From contig NZ_CAMDLM010000011.1 in NCBI RefSeq assembly GCF_945901735.1, positions 1 through 64,000 on the forward strand: 64,000 bases of DNA, given 5' to 3'. This document shows, piece after piece, positions 35,645 through 45,068 of the stretch. The first letter of the stretch is position 1. Each line of letters starts with the position of its first letter. The position numbers and the translations under genes were made by a program. The notes below the pieces were generated by a model. That model saw only the letters and a program-made list of their open reading frames with translations. It did no database searches and was not told the DNA's origin. Source of the stretch: Limnohabitans sp. Rim8. GTDB taxonomy: Bacteria > Pseudomonadota > Gammaproteobacteria > Burkholderiales > Burkholderiaceae_C.

Positions 35645-37141
35645 TTATTGAAAAGCCACTTCGGCGAAGCTGCGCAGCTTGCGGCTGTGCAGCTGTTCAG
35701 GGCCCGCGTCGCGCAACAAGGTGACCGCGCGAATGCCGATTTGCAGGTGCTGGTTGACGCGTTCGCGGTAAAAGTGGTTGGCCATTCCCGGCAGCTTGAT
35801 CTCGCCGTGCAGAGGTTTGTCGCTGACGCACAGCAGCGTGCCATAGGGCACCCGAAAGCGAAAACCATTGGCGGCAATCGTGGCGCTTTCCATGTCCAGG
35901 GCCACGGCGCGGCTTTGGCTGAAGCGCCGCTGCGGTTTGTTGTCCGGCAGCAGCTCCCAATTGCGGTTGTCGGTGCTGGCCACGGTGCCGGTGCGCATCA
36001 GGCGTTTGAGGTCTGCACCATGACAACCCGTGACCTCGGACACAGCCCGCTCGAGCGCCACCTGTACCTCGGCCAGTGCCGGAATCGGCACCCACAGCGG
36101 CAGCTCCTCGTCGAGCACATGGTCTTCGCGCACATAGGCGTGGGCCAGCACGTAGTCGCCCAGCTGCTGTGTGGTGCGCAGGCCCGCGCAGTGGCCCAGC
36201 ATCAGCCAGGCGTGCGGGCGCAGCACGGCGATGTGGTCGGTGATGGTCTTGGCGTTGGCGGGCCCCACGCCGATGTTGACCATGGTGATGCCGCTGTGAC
36301 CCTTGCGCACCAAGTGGTAGCCCGGCATTTGCGGCAGGCGCGGCGGTGTTTGGCCCAAGGCGTCCACCTCTTCAGCGGGCAGGCCCACGCGGCGCGTGAC
36401 CATGTTGCCAGGCTCGACAAAAGCGATGTATTCGCTGTCCGGGTTTTGCATTTCGGCGCGGCCCAGGGCGATGAATTCGTCGATGTAAAACTGGTAATTG
36501 GTGAACAGCACGTAGTTCTGAAACCAGCGCGGTGATGTGCCGGTGTAGTGGCGCAGGCGCTGCAGTGAATAGTCGATGCGCGGCGCGATGAACAGGGACA
36601 GCGGCTTGGCCTCGGAGGCTGCAGGTTCGTGCGTGCCATTGGCAATGCCGTCGTCCATGGCGGCCAAGTCGGGCAGGTCAAACACTTCGCGCATCAGGGC
36701 CTGGCGCTCTCGGCTCAGGCTGCCTTCCATGTGCTCGTCGTCGGCAAATGAAAAGTGGATTGGAATCGGCTGGTTGCTGGTGCCCACCTGCAGGCTGACG
36801 CCGTGGTTTTGCAGCAGCAGTGTCAACTGCTGATGGATGTAATACGCAAACAAGTCCGGCCGGGTCAGGGTGGTTTCAAAGCGGCCTGGATCGGACACAA
36901 AACCGTAGCTCAAGCGGCTGTCCAGCCCCGCATTTTTGCGGCTGGTACTGGTGACCTGCACCCGCACAAAAGGGTAAAACGCCCGAACACGGGTGCCTGT
37001 CATGTCCGAGCCCGCCACAAACTCGCGCATGGCTTGGCGCAGGTGGTTCACGCTGTGCTGGTAAATGTGCTGGATTTGCGCCAAGGCGCTGTCGGCATCG
37101 TGGTGCTCGGAAGGGGCAATGAAAGGCGGCAGGTGCTGCAT
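35645..37141 (-). CDS. amn: AMP nucleosidase
   Basis: This 498-aa enzyme hydrolyses AMP to adenine and ribose 5-phosphate. It has the N-terminal AMP nucleosidase domain and the C-terminal phosphorylase-like domain with GHSGITMVNIGVGPANAKTI and LDMESATIAANGFRF. Length and arrangement match the family. It is the upstream gene of a minus-strand pair with gshB, separated by a repeat. Confidence 0.94.
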   Translation of the reverse strand: MQHLPPFIAPSEHHDADSALAQIQHIYQHSVNHLRQAMREFVAGSDMTGTRVRAFYPFVRVQVTSTSRKNAGLDSRLSYGFVSDPGRFETTLTRPDLFAYYIHQQLTLLLQNHGVSLQVGTSNQPIPIHFSFADDEHMEGSLSRERQALMREVFDLPDLAAMDDGIANGTHEPAASEAKPLSLFIAPRIDYSLQRLRHYTGTSPRWFQNYVLFTNYQFYIDEFIALGRAEMQNPDSEYIAFVEPGNMVTRRVGLPAEEVDALGQTPPRLPQMPGYHLVRKGHSGITMVNIGVGPANAKTITDHIAVLRPHAWLMLGHCAGLRTTQQLGDYVLAHAYVREDHVLDEELPLWVPIPALAEVQVALERAVSEVTGCHGADLKRLMRTGTVASTDNRNWELLPDNKPQRRFSQSRAVALDMESATIAANGFRFRVPYGTLLCVSDKPLHGEIKLPGMANHFYRERVNQHLQIGIRAVTLLRDAGPEQLHSRKLRSFAEVAFQ

Positions 37142-37330
37142 GGAGATTCCTGGACGGGCGATCTGAGGGGCTCAAGTCTGGGCATTTTGCGGCATGTCCG
37201 TGTCGTTTGCCTGACCTGCGTTCAAGCTCAGGTTGGGGTGTTGCCTAGGTGACCACGCCAGGGGCTCGGGTCGGGCAAGCTGTGCGACATAGCCCTGCTC
37301 TGTCGGGGCAGCCCTTTCAGGAGTCCGTAG

Positions 37331-38263
37331 ATGCGCCAAGCCCGTAAAGTCATCATCACCTGCGCCCCCACCGGGGCCATCCACACCCCCAGCATGTCAC
37401 CGCATTTGCCGGTGACGGCCGACGAAATTGCCGATGCGGCGATTGCCGCAGCCGAGGCGGGCGCCGCCATCTTGCACTTGCACGCCCGCGACCCGGTGGA
37501 TGGCCGTCCAACGCAAGACCCGGCGTTTTTTGTGCCGTTTTTGCAAAAGATCAAGGCCAAGACCAACGCCGTCATCAACCTGACCACAGGGGGCAGCCCG
37601 CACATGACGGTGCACGAGCGCATGCAACCCGCGCTGACCTTCAAGCCCGAGGTGGCATCGCTCAACATGGGTTCGATGAACTTTGGCCTGTTCCCCATGC
37701 TCGACCGATTCAAAACTTTTGAGCACGAATGGGAGCGCGAGCACCTGGAAAAAAGCCGCGATCTGGTGTTCAAAAACACCTACAACGACATCGAGACCAT
37801 CTTGCGCCTGGGCACCGAAAACGGCACCCGCTTCGAGTTCGAGTGCTACGACATCAGCCACCTGTACAACCTGGCGCACTTTCGGGATCGGGGGCTGGTC
37901 ACGGGACCGTTGTTCGTGCAGTCGGTGTTTGGCATTTTGGGGGGCATCGGTCCGCACCCCGAAGACCTGATGCACATGCGCCGCACCGCTGACCGCTTGT
38001 TTGGCAACGATTACCAGTGGTCGATTTTGGGCGCGGGCAAGGGCCAGATTGCGCTGGCCAGTATCGGCGCGGCCATGGGCTCGAACGTGCGGGTGGGTCT
38101 GGAGGACTCGCTCTGGATTGGCCCTGGAAAATTGGCCGAGTCCAGCGCTCAGCAGGTGCAGCGCATCCGCACCGTGCTCGAAGCCCTGAACCTGGAAATT
38201 GCCACCCCCGATGAGGCGCGCAGCATGCTGGCGCTCAAGGGCGGGGATCGGGTAAATTTTTGA
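37331..38263 (+). CDS. Beta-keto acid cleavage enzyme (BKACE, DUF849)
   Basis: This 310-aa TIM-barrel protein has the zinc ligands His49 and His51 in LHLHARDP and a third Glu in RVGLEDSLW. BKACE enzymes condense a beta-keto acid with acetyl-CoA and release acetoacetate plus a new acyl-CoA; 3-keto-5-aminohexanoate is the prototype substrate. AGGAG lies 9 bp before ATG 37331. It stands alone between a minus-strand amn gene and an ATPase gene, so its substrate cannot be inferred from context. Confidence 0.92.
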   Translation: MRQARKVIITCAPTGAIHTPSMSPHLPVTADEIADAAIAAAEAGAAILHLHARDPVDGRPTQDPAFFVPFLQKIKAKTNAVINLTTGGSPHMTVHERMQPALTFKPEVASLNMGSMNFGLFPMLDRFKTFEHEWEREHLEKSRDLVFKNTYNDIETILRLGTENGTRFEFECYDISHLYNLAHFRDRGLVTGPLFVQSVFGILGGIGPHPEDLMHMRRTADRLFGNDYQWSILGAGKGQIALASIGAAMGSNVRVGLEDSLWIGPGKLAESSAQQVQRIRTVLEALNLEIATPDEARSMLALKGGDRVNF

Positions 38264-38347
38264 GGTTCAGTGCGCGTTGACCCGGCTTTCGATGCGCATG
38301 CTGCGGACCTCTCAATGGTCACATGCCATGAAACGCTCAAAATGAAC

Positions 38348-39502
38348 TCAAGGGTTGCTCAGTAGCATGGGAATGTCCAAAGGCGAGACGACTTGGACAT
38401 CCTTGGCCATGGCCCATCCCTCTTGTACGGGAGCCATGACATAGGCCTTGTGGACCCCGATGTCCTCGCAGGCCTGCCAAAAGCCTTTGGACACTTTGGG
38501 GGCAGACGAAAATTTAATTTCAAACCCGGTGGTCTCACGGCCTGTCTCTACCACCACATCCAACTCAGCGCCCGCAGCGGTTCGGTAAAAAGAGACACTG
38601 GCACCTGTTGGCAAGTGGTTGCAAATTTGCTCGATACAAAAGCCTTCCCACGATGCGCCCGTGTTGGGGTGGCCCATCAAATCATGGACGTTGCGCATGC
38701 CCAGCAGGTAGTGCAGCAAACCGCTGTCGCGCACATAAATTTTGGGTGATTTCACAAGCCGCTTGCCCAGGTTGGCATGAAACGGCTCCAATCGGCGCAG
38801 CATGAGCGATTGCACCAAATGGTCCAAATACCGGGTGACTGTGGGCGATGAGACACCCAGCGATGCCGCGATGCTGGACGCGTTGAACAGTTGGCCGTGC
38901 AGGTGCGCCACCATACGCCAAAAGCGTCGCATCAATTCGGGCTCGACATTGATGCCCAAGGCGGGCAAATCGGTTTGGAGGAAGTGCCTGACAAAAGCAT
39001 CGCGCCAGAGCCAAGATGCGTCGCCTTGGGGCGCGGTGTAGCTGCCCGGAAATCCACCGCGCACCCACAGGGTTTGAATGTCTTCAAAGCTTTGAAGCAC
39101 TTCGCTCAACAGCAGGGGGGCCATGTCTACAAAGGTCAAACGCCCTGCAAGGGATTGCGATTGCTGGAGCAATTTGAACGAGGCTGAACCCAGAATCAGA
39201 AATCGGCCAGGACGCCGGTCTGCATCAATCTCCCATCTCATGGTGCTGAACAGCTCCGGGGCATTTTGAATTTCATCCAAAACCACCAATCGATGGCGGT
39301 TGGCTTTGAAAAATACATCGGCTTGATCCAGCTTAGCGCGTGCTTGTGCGTTTTCTAAGTCAAGGTAAATCGAGTCTGGAAATTCAGCAGCGATTTGCTT
39401 GGCCAGCGTGGTCTTGCCGATTTGACGTGCGCCCAAAATGGCCACAGCGGGGTTCAAGCCCAGTTGTTGGCGTATTTCAAGCGCAGATTTTCTTTGAAAC
39501 AT
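38348..39502 (-). CDS. AAA-family ATPase with C-terminal DUF4143
   Basis: This 384-aa protein has Walker A GARQIGKTT near residue 24, Walker B LVVLDEIQNAP, and a C-terminal DUF4143 nuclease-like region with ELDVVVETGRETTGFEIKFS. Such ATPases are widespread, often horizontally moved and of unknown function; some behave like toxin-antitoxin or defence components. It stands alone between convergent and distant genes. An archaeal-type ATPase of the same group is the nearest described class. Confidence 0.85.
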   Translation of the reverse strand: MFQRKSALEIRQQLGLNPAVAILGARQIGKTTLAKQIAAEFPDSIYLDLENAQARAKLDQADVFFKANRHRLVVLDEIQNAPELFSTMRWEIDADRRPGRFLILGSASFKLLQQSQSLAGRLTFVDMAPLLLSEVLQSFEDIQTLWVRGGFPGSYTAPQGDASWLWRDAFVRHFLQTDLPALGINVEPELMRRFWRMVAHLHGQLFNASSIAASLGVSSPTVTRYLDHLVQSLMLRRLEPFHANLGKRLVKSPKIYVRDSGLLHYLLGMRNVHDLMGHPNTGASWEGFCIEQICNHLPTGASVSFYRTAAGAELDVVVETGRETTGFEIKFSSAPKVSKGFWQACEDIGVHKAYVMAPVQEGWAMAKDVQVVSPLDIPMLLSNP

Positions 39503-39571
39503 CCTTGCATTTTAAACATGTCATATTAAAAATACAAGGATAAATCTAACGGGACAGCGTTCTTGTGGCGT

Positions 39572-42500
39572 TCACATGTTGCGTCGGTACTGACCACCCA
39601 CCTCAAACAGCGCGTTGGTGATCTGACCGAGCGAGCAGACACGCACCGCGTCCATCAGCACCTCGAACACGTTGCCGTTGTCGATCACGGCTTGTTGCAA
39701 GCGCTTGAGCATGGCAGGTGATTCGGCTGCGTGCAGAGCATGGAAGTCGTTCAGGCGTTGGAGTTGGCTCTGCTTTTCTTCCTCGGTCGAACGGGCCAGT
39801 TCCAGCGTTTCCATGACTTCGTCGCCCTTGGGGTTACGGAAGGTGTTGACGCCGATGATGGGCAGCTCGCCGGTGTGCTTGAGCATCTCGTAATGCATGG
39901 ATTCGTCTTGGATCTTGCCGCGCTGGTAGCCGGTTTCCATCGCGCCCAGCACACCGCCGCGCTCGGCGATCTTTTCAAACTCGGCCAGCACGGCTTCTTC
40001 CAGCAACTCGGTCAATTCTTCTATGATGAAGGCGCCTTGGCTGGGGTTCTCGTTTTTGGCCAGGCCCCACTCGCGGTTGATGATCAGCTGGATCGCCATG
40101 GCGCGGCGCACCGAGTCTGCGGTGGGCGTGGTGATGGCTTCGTCAAACGCGTTGGTGTGCAGGCTGTTGCAGTTGTCATAGATCGCGATCAGCGCTTGCA
40201 GCGTGGTGCGGATGTCGTTGAACTGGATCTCTTGCGCGTGCAGCGAACGGCCCGAAGTCTGGATGTGGTATTTCAGTTTTTGTGAACGCTCATTCGCGCC
40301 GTATTTCTCTTTCATCGCCACAGCCCAGATGCGGCGCGCCACACGGCCCATGACGGTGTACTCGGGGTCCATGCCGTTGCTGAAGAAGAAAGACAAGTTG
40401 GGCGCGAAGTCGTCAATGTGCATGCCGCGTGCCAAGTAAGCTTCCACAAACGTGAAGCCGTTGGACAGCGTGAAGGCCAGCTGACTGATCGGGTTGGCCC
40501 CGGCTTCGGCGATGTGGTAACCCGAGATGGACACCGAGTAAAAATTGCGCACGTCGTGGTGCACAAAGTATTGCGCAACGTCACCCATGACCTTGAGCGA
40601 AAACTCGGTGCTGAAAATGCAGGTGTTTTGGCCCTGGTCTTCTTTCAGGATGTCGGCCTGCACTGTGCCGCGCACATTGGCCAGCACCCATTCGCGGATT
40701 TTGGCGGCTTCGGTCTCGGTCGGTTCGCGGCAGTTCTCCAGCTTGAATTTGTCGAGGTTTTGGTCGATGGCCGTGTTCATGAACATGGCCAGGATCGACG
40801 GCGCAGGGCCGTTGATGGTCATCGATACGCTGGTGGTCGGGTTGCACAGGTCAAAGCCCGAATACAACACCTTCATGTCGTCGAGCGTGGCCACGTTCAC
40901 GCCCGAGTTGCCGATCTTTCCGTAGATGTCTGGGCGCAGGGCGGGGTCGTTGCCGTACAGCGTGACCGAGTCAAACGCGGTGGACAGGCGCTTGGCGGGC
41001 AGGCCTTCGCTCACCAGTTTGAAGCGGCGGTTGGTGCGAAAGGGGTCGCCTTCTCCGGCAAACATGCGGGTCGGGTCTTCGCCTTCGCGCTTGAAAGCGA
41101 ATGTGCCTGCGGTAAAGGGGTAGCTGCCGGGCACGTTGTCCAGCATCAGCCACTTGAGCACTTCGCCGTCGTCTTCGTATTGGGGCAGCGCGACTTTGCG
41201 GATGGTGGTGCCGGACAGCGATTGGGTCGTCAGCGCGGTGCGGATTTCTTTGTCGCGGATTTTCACCACGTACTCATCACCCGCATAGGCTTTTTGCATG
41301 TCGGGCCACTGGGTCAGCAGTTTCTTGGCGTATGGGTCTTGAGATTCTTCTCTCGAAATCGCCAAGTCAATGGCGGCTTCGGCGGCCTTGGCGCGACCGG
41401 ATTTACCCACTTCGAGCATGCGGGCGGCGGCGCGCAGTTGCTGAATCTCGCGGGCCAGGCGCGACTGGTCGATGGCGCGTTTTTTGTAGCCGCGAACCGT
41501 GTCGCTGATTTCGGCCAGATAACGGGTGCGGGAAGACGGCACCACAGGGTTCTGGTGGGTGCTGTAACGCACCTTGACCACAGGCAAACAGCCTTCGGTG
41601 GCGGGCATGCCCAGCTCGGCCAGTCGGGCCTTGAGGGCTTGGTACAGGGCTGTCACGCCGTCGTCGTTGAAGCGCGCCGCCATGGTGCCAAACACCGGCA
41701 TCTGCTCGGCCGGCACGGTCCAGGCTTCTTGGTTGCGTTGCACCTGCTTGGCCACATCCCGCAGGGCGTCGCTGGCACCCTTGCGGTCGAACTTGTTGAT
41801 GGCCACAAACTCGGCAAAGTCGAGCATGTCAATCTTTTCAAGCTGGCTGGCCGCACCGAACTCGGGCGTCATCACATACATGGGCACGTCCACATGCGGC
41901 ACGATGGCGGCGTCGCCCTGGCCAATGCCCGAGGTCTCGACCACGATCAAGTCAAAGCCTGCCACCTTGCAAGCTGCCACCACGTCGGGCAGGGCGGCCG
42001 AAATTTCACTGCCAAAGTCACGCGTGGCCAGCGAACGCATGAACACGCGCGGGCCTTGTGACCAGGGCGAAATCGCATTCATGCGGATGCGGTCGCCCAG
42101 CAAAGCGCCACCGCTCTTGCGGCGGGAGGGGTCGATCGAGATCACGGCCACACGCAGCGCGTCACCTTGGTCCAGGCGCAGGCGGCGGATCAATTCGTCG
42201 GTGAGTGACGACTTGCCCGCACCGCCGGTGCCGGTGATGCCCAGCACGGGCACTTTCTTTTGCGCGGATTGCTCACGCACGGCTTTGACCACGCCGGCAT
42301 CGGCTTTGTCGTTCTCCAGCGCCGTGATCAGCTGAGCCAAAGCCCGCCAGTTCATCTCGCTGTGGCCCTGAATCGCGGCCACATTTTTGGGTGCCAGCGG
42401 GCTCACGTCCTTGTCGCAGCGCATGACCATCTCGCCAATCATCCCGGCCAGGCCCATCTTCTGGCCGTCTTCGGGGCTGAAAATGCGCACGCCATGCTCG

Positions 42501-42862
42501 GCCAGCATGCGGATCTCGGACGGCACGATCACGCCGCCACCACCGCCAAACACCTGGATGTGCTCGCCGCCACGCGCCTTGAGCAGCTCGGTCATGTAGG
42601 TGAAGTATTCGTTGTGCCCGCCCTGATACGAGCTGATGGCGATGCCCTGGGCGTCTTCTTGCAGGGCGGCGGTCACCACCTCGTCCACCGAGCGGTTGTG
42701 GCCCAGGTGGATGACTTCGGCGCCCATGCTTTGCAAGATGCGGCGCATGATGTTGATGGCCGCGTCGTGGCCATCAAAAAGGGAGGCGGCGGTGACAAAA
42801 CGCACCTTGTTCGTGGGGCGGTATTCGGCCAGGGCTTTGAATTCAGCGGACAGATCGGTCAT
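39572..42862 (-). CDS. icmF: Fused isobutyryl-CoA mutase IcmF (B12-dependent)
   Basis: This 1096-aa fusion has an N-terminal B12-binding domain ([13 protein letters not shown]), a middle MeaB/MeaI-like GTPase chaperone ([12 protein letters not shown], then the effector loops) and a C-terminal acyl-CoA mutase barrel ([13 protein letters not shown]). It interconverts isobutyryl-CoA and n-butyryl-CoA. Two specificity positions can be read: Phe590 in [10 protein letters not shown] and Gln745 in DQGQNTC. These match IcmF, not methylmalonyl-CoA mutase (Tyr/Arg) or pivalyl-CoA mutase. ATG 42862 is chosen because the upstream extension covers the operator. The gene stands alone. Confidence 0.95.
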   Translation of the reverse strand: MTDLSAEFKALAEYRPTNKVRFVTAASLFDGHDAAINIMRRILQSMGAEVIHLGHNRSVDEVVTAALQEDAQGIAISSYQGGHNEYFTYMTELLKARGGEHIQVFGGGGGVIVPSEIRMLAEHGVRIFSPEDGQKMGLAGMIGEMVMRCDKDVSPLAPKNVAAIQGHSEMNWRALAQLITALENDKADAGVVKAVREQSAQKKVPVLGITGTGGAGKSSLTDELIRRLRLDQGDALRVAVISIDPSRRKSGGALLGDRIRMNAISPWSQGPRVFMRSLATRDFGSEISAALPDVVAACKVAGFDLIVVETSGIGQGDAAIVPHVDVPMYVMTPEFGAASQLEKIDMLDFAEFVAINKFDRKGASDALRDVAKQVQRNQEAWTVPAEQMPVFGTMAARFNDDGVTALYQALKARLAELGMPATEGCLPVVKVRYSTHQNPVVPSSRTRYLAEISDTVRGYKKRAIDQSRLAREIQQLRAAARMLEVGKSGRAKAAEAAIDLAISREESQDPYAKKLLTQWPDMQKAYAGDEYVVKIRDKEIRTALTTQSLSGTTIRKVALPQYEDDGEVLKWLMLDNVPGSYPFTAGTFAFKREGEDPTRMFAGEGDPFRTNRRFKLVSEGLPAKRLSTAFDSVTLYGNDPALRPDIYGKIGNSGVNVATLDDMKVLYSGFDLCNPTTSVSMTINGPAPSILAMFMNTAIDQNLDKFKLENCREPTETEAAKIREWVLANVRGTVQADILKEDQGQNTCIFSTEFSLKVMGDVAQYFVHHDVRNFYSVSISGYHIAEAGANPISQLAFTLSNGFTFVEAYLARGMHIDDFAPNLSFFFSNGMDPEYTVMGRVARRIWAVAMKEKYGANERSQKLKYHIQTSGRSLHAQEIQFNDIRTTLQALIAIYDNCNSLHTNAFDEAITTPTADSVRRAMAIQLIINREWGLAKNENPSQGAFIIEELTELLEEAVLAEFEKIAERGGVLGAMETGYQRGKIQDESMHYEMLKHTGELPIIGVNTFRNPKGDEVMETLELARSTEEEKQSQLQRLNDFHALHAAESPAMLKRLQQAVIDNGNVFEVLMDAVRVCSLGQITNALFEVGGQYRRNM

Positions 42863-42900
42863 GGGGCGTCTCCGGTAACAAGCGGTTTTTGATTCGAGCT

Positions 42901-42922
42901 TTGACGTTGACGTAAACGTCAA
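42901..42922. promoter_or_regulatory. Perfect inverted repeat upstream of icmF, LiuR/MerR-like operator candidate
   Basis: TTGACGTT (42901-42908) and AACGTCAA (42915-42922) are exact complements 6 bp apart, 38-60 bp upstream of the icmF start codon. The pattern recalls sites of the MerR-type regulator LiuR, which controls branched-chain amino acid and fatty acid genes in proteobacteria. It is well placed to control icmF. The regulator gene is not in the window. Confidence 0.6.
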
Positions 42923-43043
42923 CCAAAACCCGCATCTTAGCCGCTGCGGCCCGCCTTGTCACTGACAGCCGTGCGGTGCACGGCTGGGGTACAAAAAGCT
43001 ATGATTCAGGCCCGATTGATGCCCCCAAACAGGACCACATGCC

Positions 43044-43469
43044 ATGACCTCATCCGCCACCCCCCATCCCGTCGCTGCCAATGGTTATGCCGGCGATGTG
43101 TTACCCGAGCAGGCTTGGGCCTGGGTGCAGGCGGGAGAGGCCGAGTTGGTCGACGTGCGCAGCGACGCCGAACGCGACTGGGTGGGTTTTGTGCCTGGCG
43201 CGCATGCGCTGGCCTGGAAGCAGTGGCCCGGCATGGCCATGAATCCCGACTTTGACGCGGGTGTGCAAGCCTTGGGCGCTGGGGGCAAAAAGCTGCTGCT
43301 GCTGTGCCGCAGCGGTGTGCGCTCGATTGCCGCTGCCCAACGAGCGACCGAACTGGGGGTGCAGGCTTTCAACATCCTCGAAGGCTTTGAAGGCGACCCG
43401 GATGCGCAGGCGCACAGGGGCCTCAAGGGTGGGTGGCGCTATCGCGGCCTGCCCTGGCAGCAAAACTGA
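43044..43469 (+). CDS. Rhodanese-like domain protein
   Basis: This 141-aa single-domain rhodanese has the entry motif ELVDVRSDAERDWVGFVPGA and the active-site loop CRSGVRS, whose Cys would carry a persulfide. No signal peptide is seen, so it is cytoplasmic. It is divergent to icmF and convergent with the amidase gene that ends 11 bp away. Role unknown; sulfur transfer is the family activity. Confidence 0.9.
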   Translation: MTSSATPHPVAANGYAGDVLPEQAWAWVQAGEAELVDVRSDAERDWVGFVPGAHALAWKQWPGMAMNPDFDAGVQALGAGGKKLLLLCRSGVRSIAAAQRATELGVQAFNILEGFEGDPDAQAHRGLKGGWRYRGLPWQQN

Positions 43470-43479
43470 ACCGCACGGT

Positions 43480-44910
43480 TCAAATGCCTGGCGGACGCCG
43501 GGCGATCATCTCTTGGCTTGCCATTTCGTAGGCGTGGGCCAGTTTCAGCAGAGCCAGATCCCCTTGGGGTTTGCCGATCAGCGCCAGCCCCATGGGCAAG
43601 CCGTTCGCCCCGAAGCCTGCGGGCACGCTGATCGAGGGCAGCCCCGCAAAGGTGGCGTAAATCACCACCTCCATCCAGCGGTGGTAGGTGTCCATGCTTT
43701 GGCCTGCAATGCTTTGTGGCCAGCGCAGCGACGCATCAAAGGGCCAGACCTGGGCCACCGGAATGGCCAACACGTCGAATTTTTCGAACATCGCCAGCAT
43801 GCTCAGGTAAAAACGTGTGCGGCTGGCACTGGCGGCCATGAGTTGGGCCCCTGTCAGGTGGAGTGACTGGTCGTGCTCCCACAGGGCTTCGGCCTTGATG
43901 TGGGCGCGGTTGGCCGGGTTGATCAGGAAAGGCGCGATGCGCGGCCCCACCAAAGCCTGCCGCCACACCAGCCAGGCTTGCCAAATTTGCTCAGGTGGCA
44001 TGCCCAACACGGCTTCGTCCACCGCACAGCCCATGCCCGAAAAGCTGTTCAGCGCCGATTCGCACACATCCAGAACGCCTTCTTCCATAGGCAAATAGCC
44101 CTGCAGGTTGCCCAGCCAGCCGACGCGCTTGCCCTTAGGGTCGCTGTCCAAGGATCCCGCAAACACGGCCGGGTCACCGGTCAGGCTCAAGGGGCTTGAA
44201 GGGTGAGTCCCCGCTTGGGTTGACAGCAGCAGGGCCAAGTCAGCCACATGCCGGGCCATGGGGCCTTCGGTCGCCAACTGGGCGATGAACACGTCTTGTG
44301 CGGGCGACATGGGCACGCGGCCTTGCGAGGGGCGCAGGCCGAACACATGGTTCCAGCCCGCGGGGTTGCGCAAACTGCCCATGAAGTCCGAGCCATCGGC
44401 CACCGGCAGCAGGCGTTGCGCCAGTGCCACGGCCGCGCCGCCGCTGCTGCCACCGGCCGTTTTGCTCGGGTCCCAGGCGTTGCGGGTGGGGCCAAACACT
44501 TCGTTGAAGGTGTGCGAGCCCAGGCCAAATTCAGGGGTGTTGGTCTTGCCGATCACGATGGCCCCGGCCGCCTTGATGCGCTGGACCATGAGGCCATCTT
44601 CGCTGGACACAAAATCTTTCATCAGCGGGCTGCCCAACGTGGTGCGCAGGCCTTGGGCATGGGCCAAATCTTTGATGGCTTGGGGCATGCCGTGCATCCA
44701 GCCCATCGATTCGCCGCGTGCCAGTTGCGCATCGCGTTCACGCGCTTGTGCCATCAAAAGTTCGGGTTCTTGCAGGCTGACGATGGCATTGGACTGCGGA
44801 TTCAGGCGCGCGATGCGCTCGAGCGTGGACTGCATGACTTCCTGGCACGACACCTGCTTGAGGTGGATGGCGCGGGACAAATTCAGTGCGGAAGTATCAG
44901 GGTTGACCAT
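43480..44910 (-). CDS. Amidase signature family protein
   Basis: This 476-aa hydrolase has the Ser-cisSer-Lys triad: Lys80 (QAIKDLAHA), Ser155/156 in TAGGSSGGAA and Ser179 in FMGSLRNPAG. It resembles amidases such as those acting on aryl or acyl amides. It is divergent to the ABC transporter operon, with a 158-bp shared promoter region, and a second amidase closes that operon. The two probably process imported amides or peptides. Confidence 0.9.
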   Translation of the reverse strand: MVNPDTSALNLSRAIHLKQVSCQEVMQSTLERIARLNPQSNAIVSLQEPELLMAQARERDAQLARGESMGWMHGMPQAIKDLAHAQGLRTTLGSPLMKDFVSSEDGLMVQRIKAAGAIVIGKTNTPEFGLGSHTFNEVFGPTRNAWDPSKTAGGSSGGAAVALAQRLLPVADGSDFMGSLRNPAGWNHVFGLRPSQGRVPMSPAQDVFIAQLATEGPMARHVADLALLLSTQAGTHPSSPLSLTGDPAVFAGSLDSDPKGKRVGWLGNLQGYLPMEEGVLDVCESALNSFSGMGCAVDEAVLGMPPEQIWQAWLVWRQALVGPRIAPFLINPANRAHIKAEALWEHDQSLHLTGAQLMAASASRTRFYLSMLAMFEKFDVLAIPVAQVWPFDASLRWPQSIAGQSMDTYHRWMEVVIYATFAGLPSISVPAGFGANGLPMGLALIGKPQGDLALLKLAHAYEMASQEMIARRPPGI

Positions 44911-45068
44911 GTGGTGATGCTCTCAGGTTTATTTGTATTATGAAAGCGGTCGAAGGGCGATCAGCCACTGGTGAAAACCCCGACTCCGATTTGCGCAAAG
45001 GTGACGCTTGTTTGTTTTGAAAGCTGTCATCATGATTTTTCAACTGTTCCTATTTTGGAGATCTGATC
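44911..45068. promoter_or_regulatory. Divergent promoter region between amidase and ABC importer
   Basis: This 158-bp AT-richer gap separates the amidase from the transporter operon. TTGGAGATC at the right end is the ribosome-binding site of the binding protein. No clear operator or recognised regulator gene is visible nearby. Confidence 0.45.

Noticed and set aside
40418-42061. Long open frame on the plus strand opposite icmF
   Set aside because: Composition is His/Val/Gly-rich as in antisense frames of GC-rich genes; the minus-strand IcmF is fully conserved.
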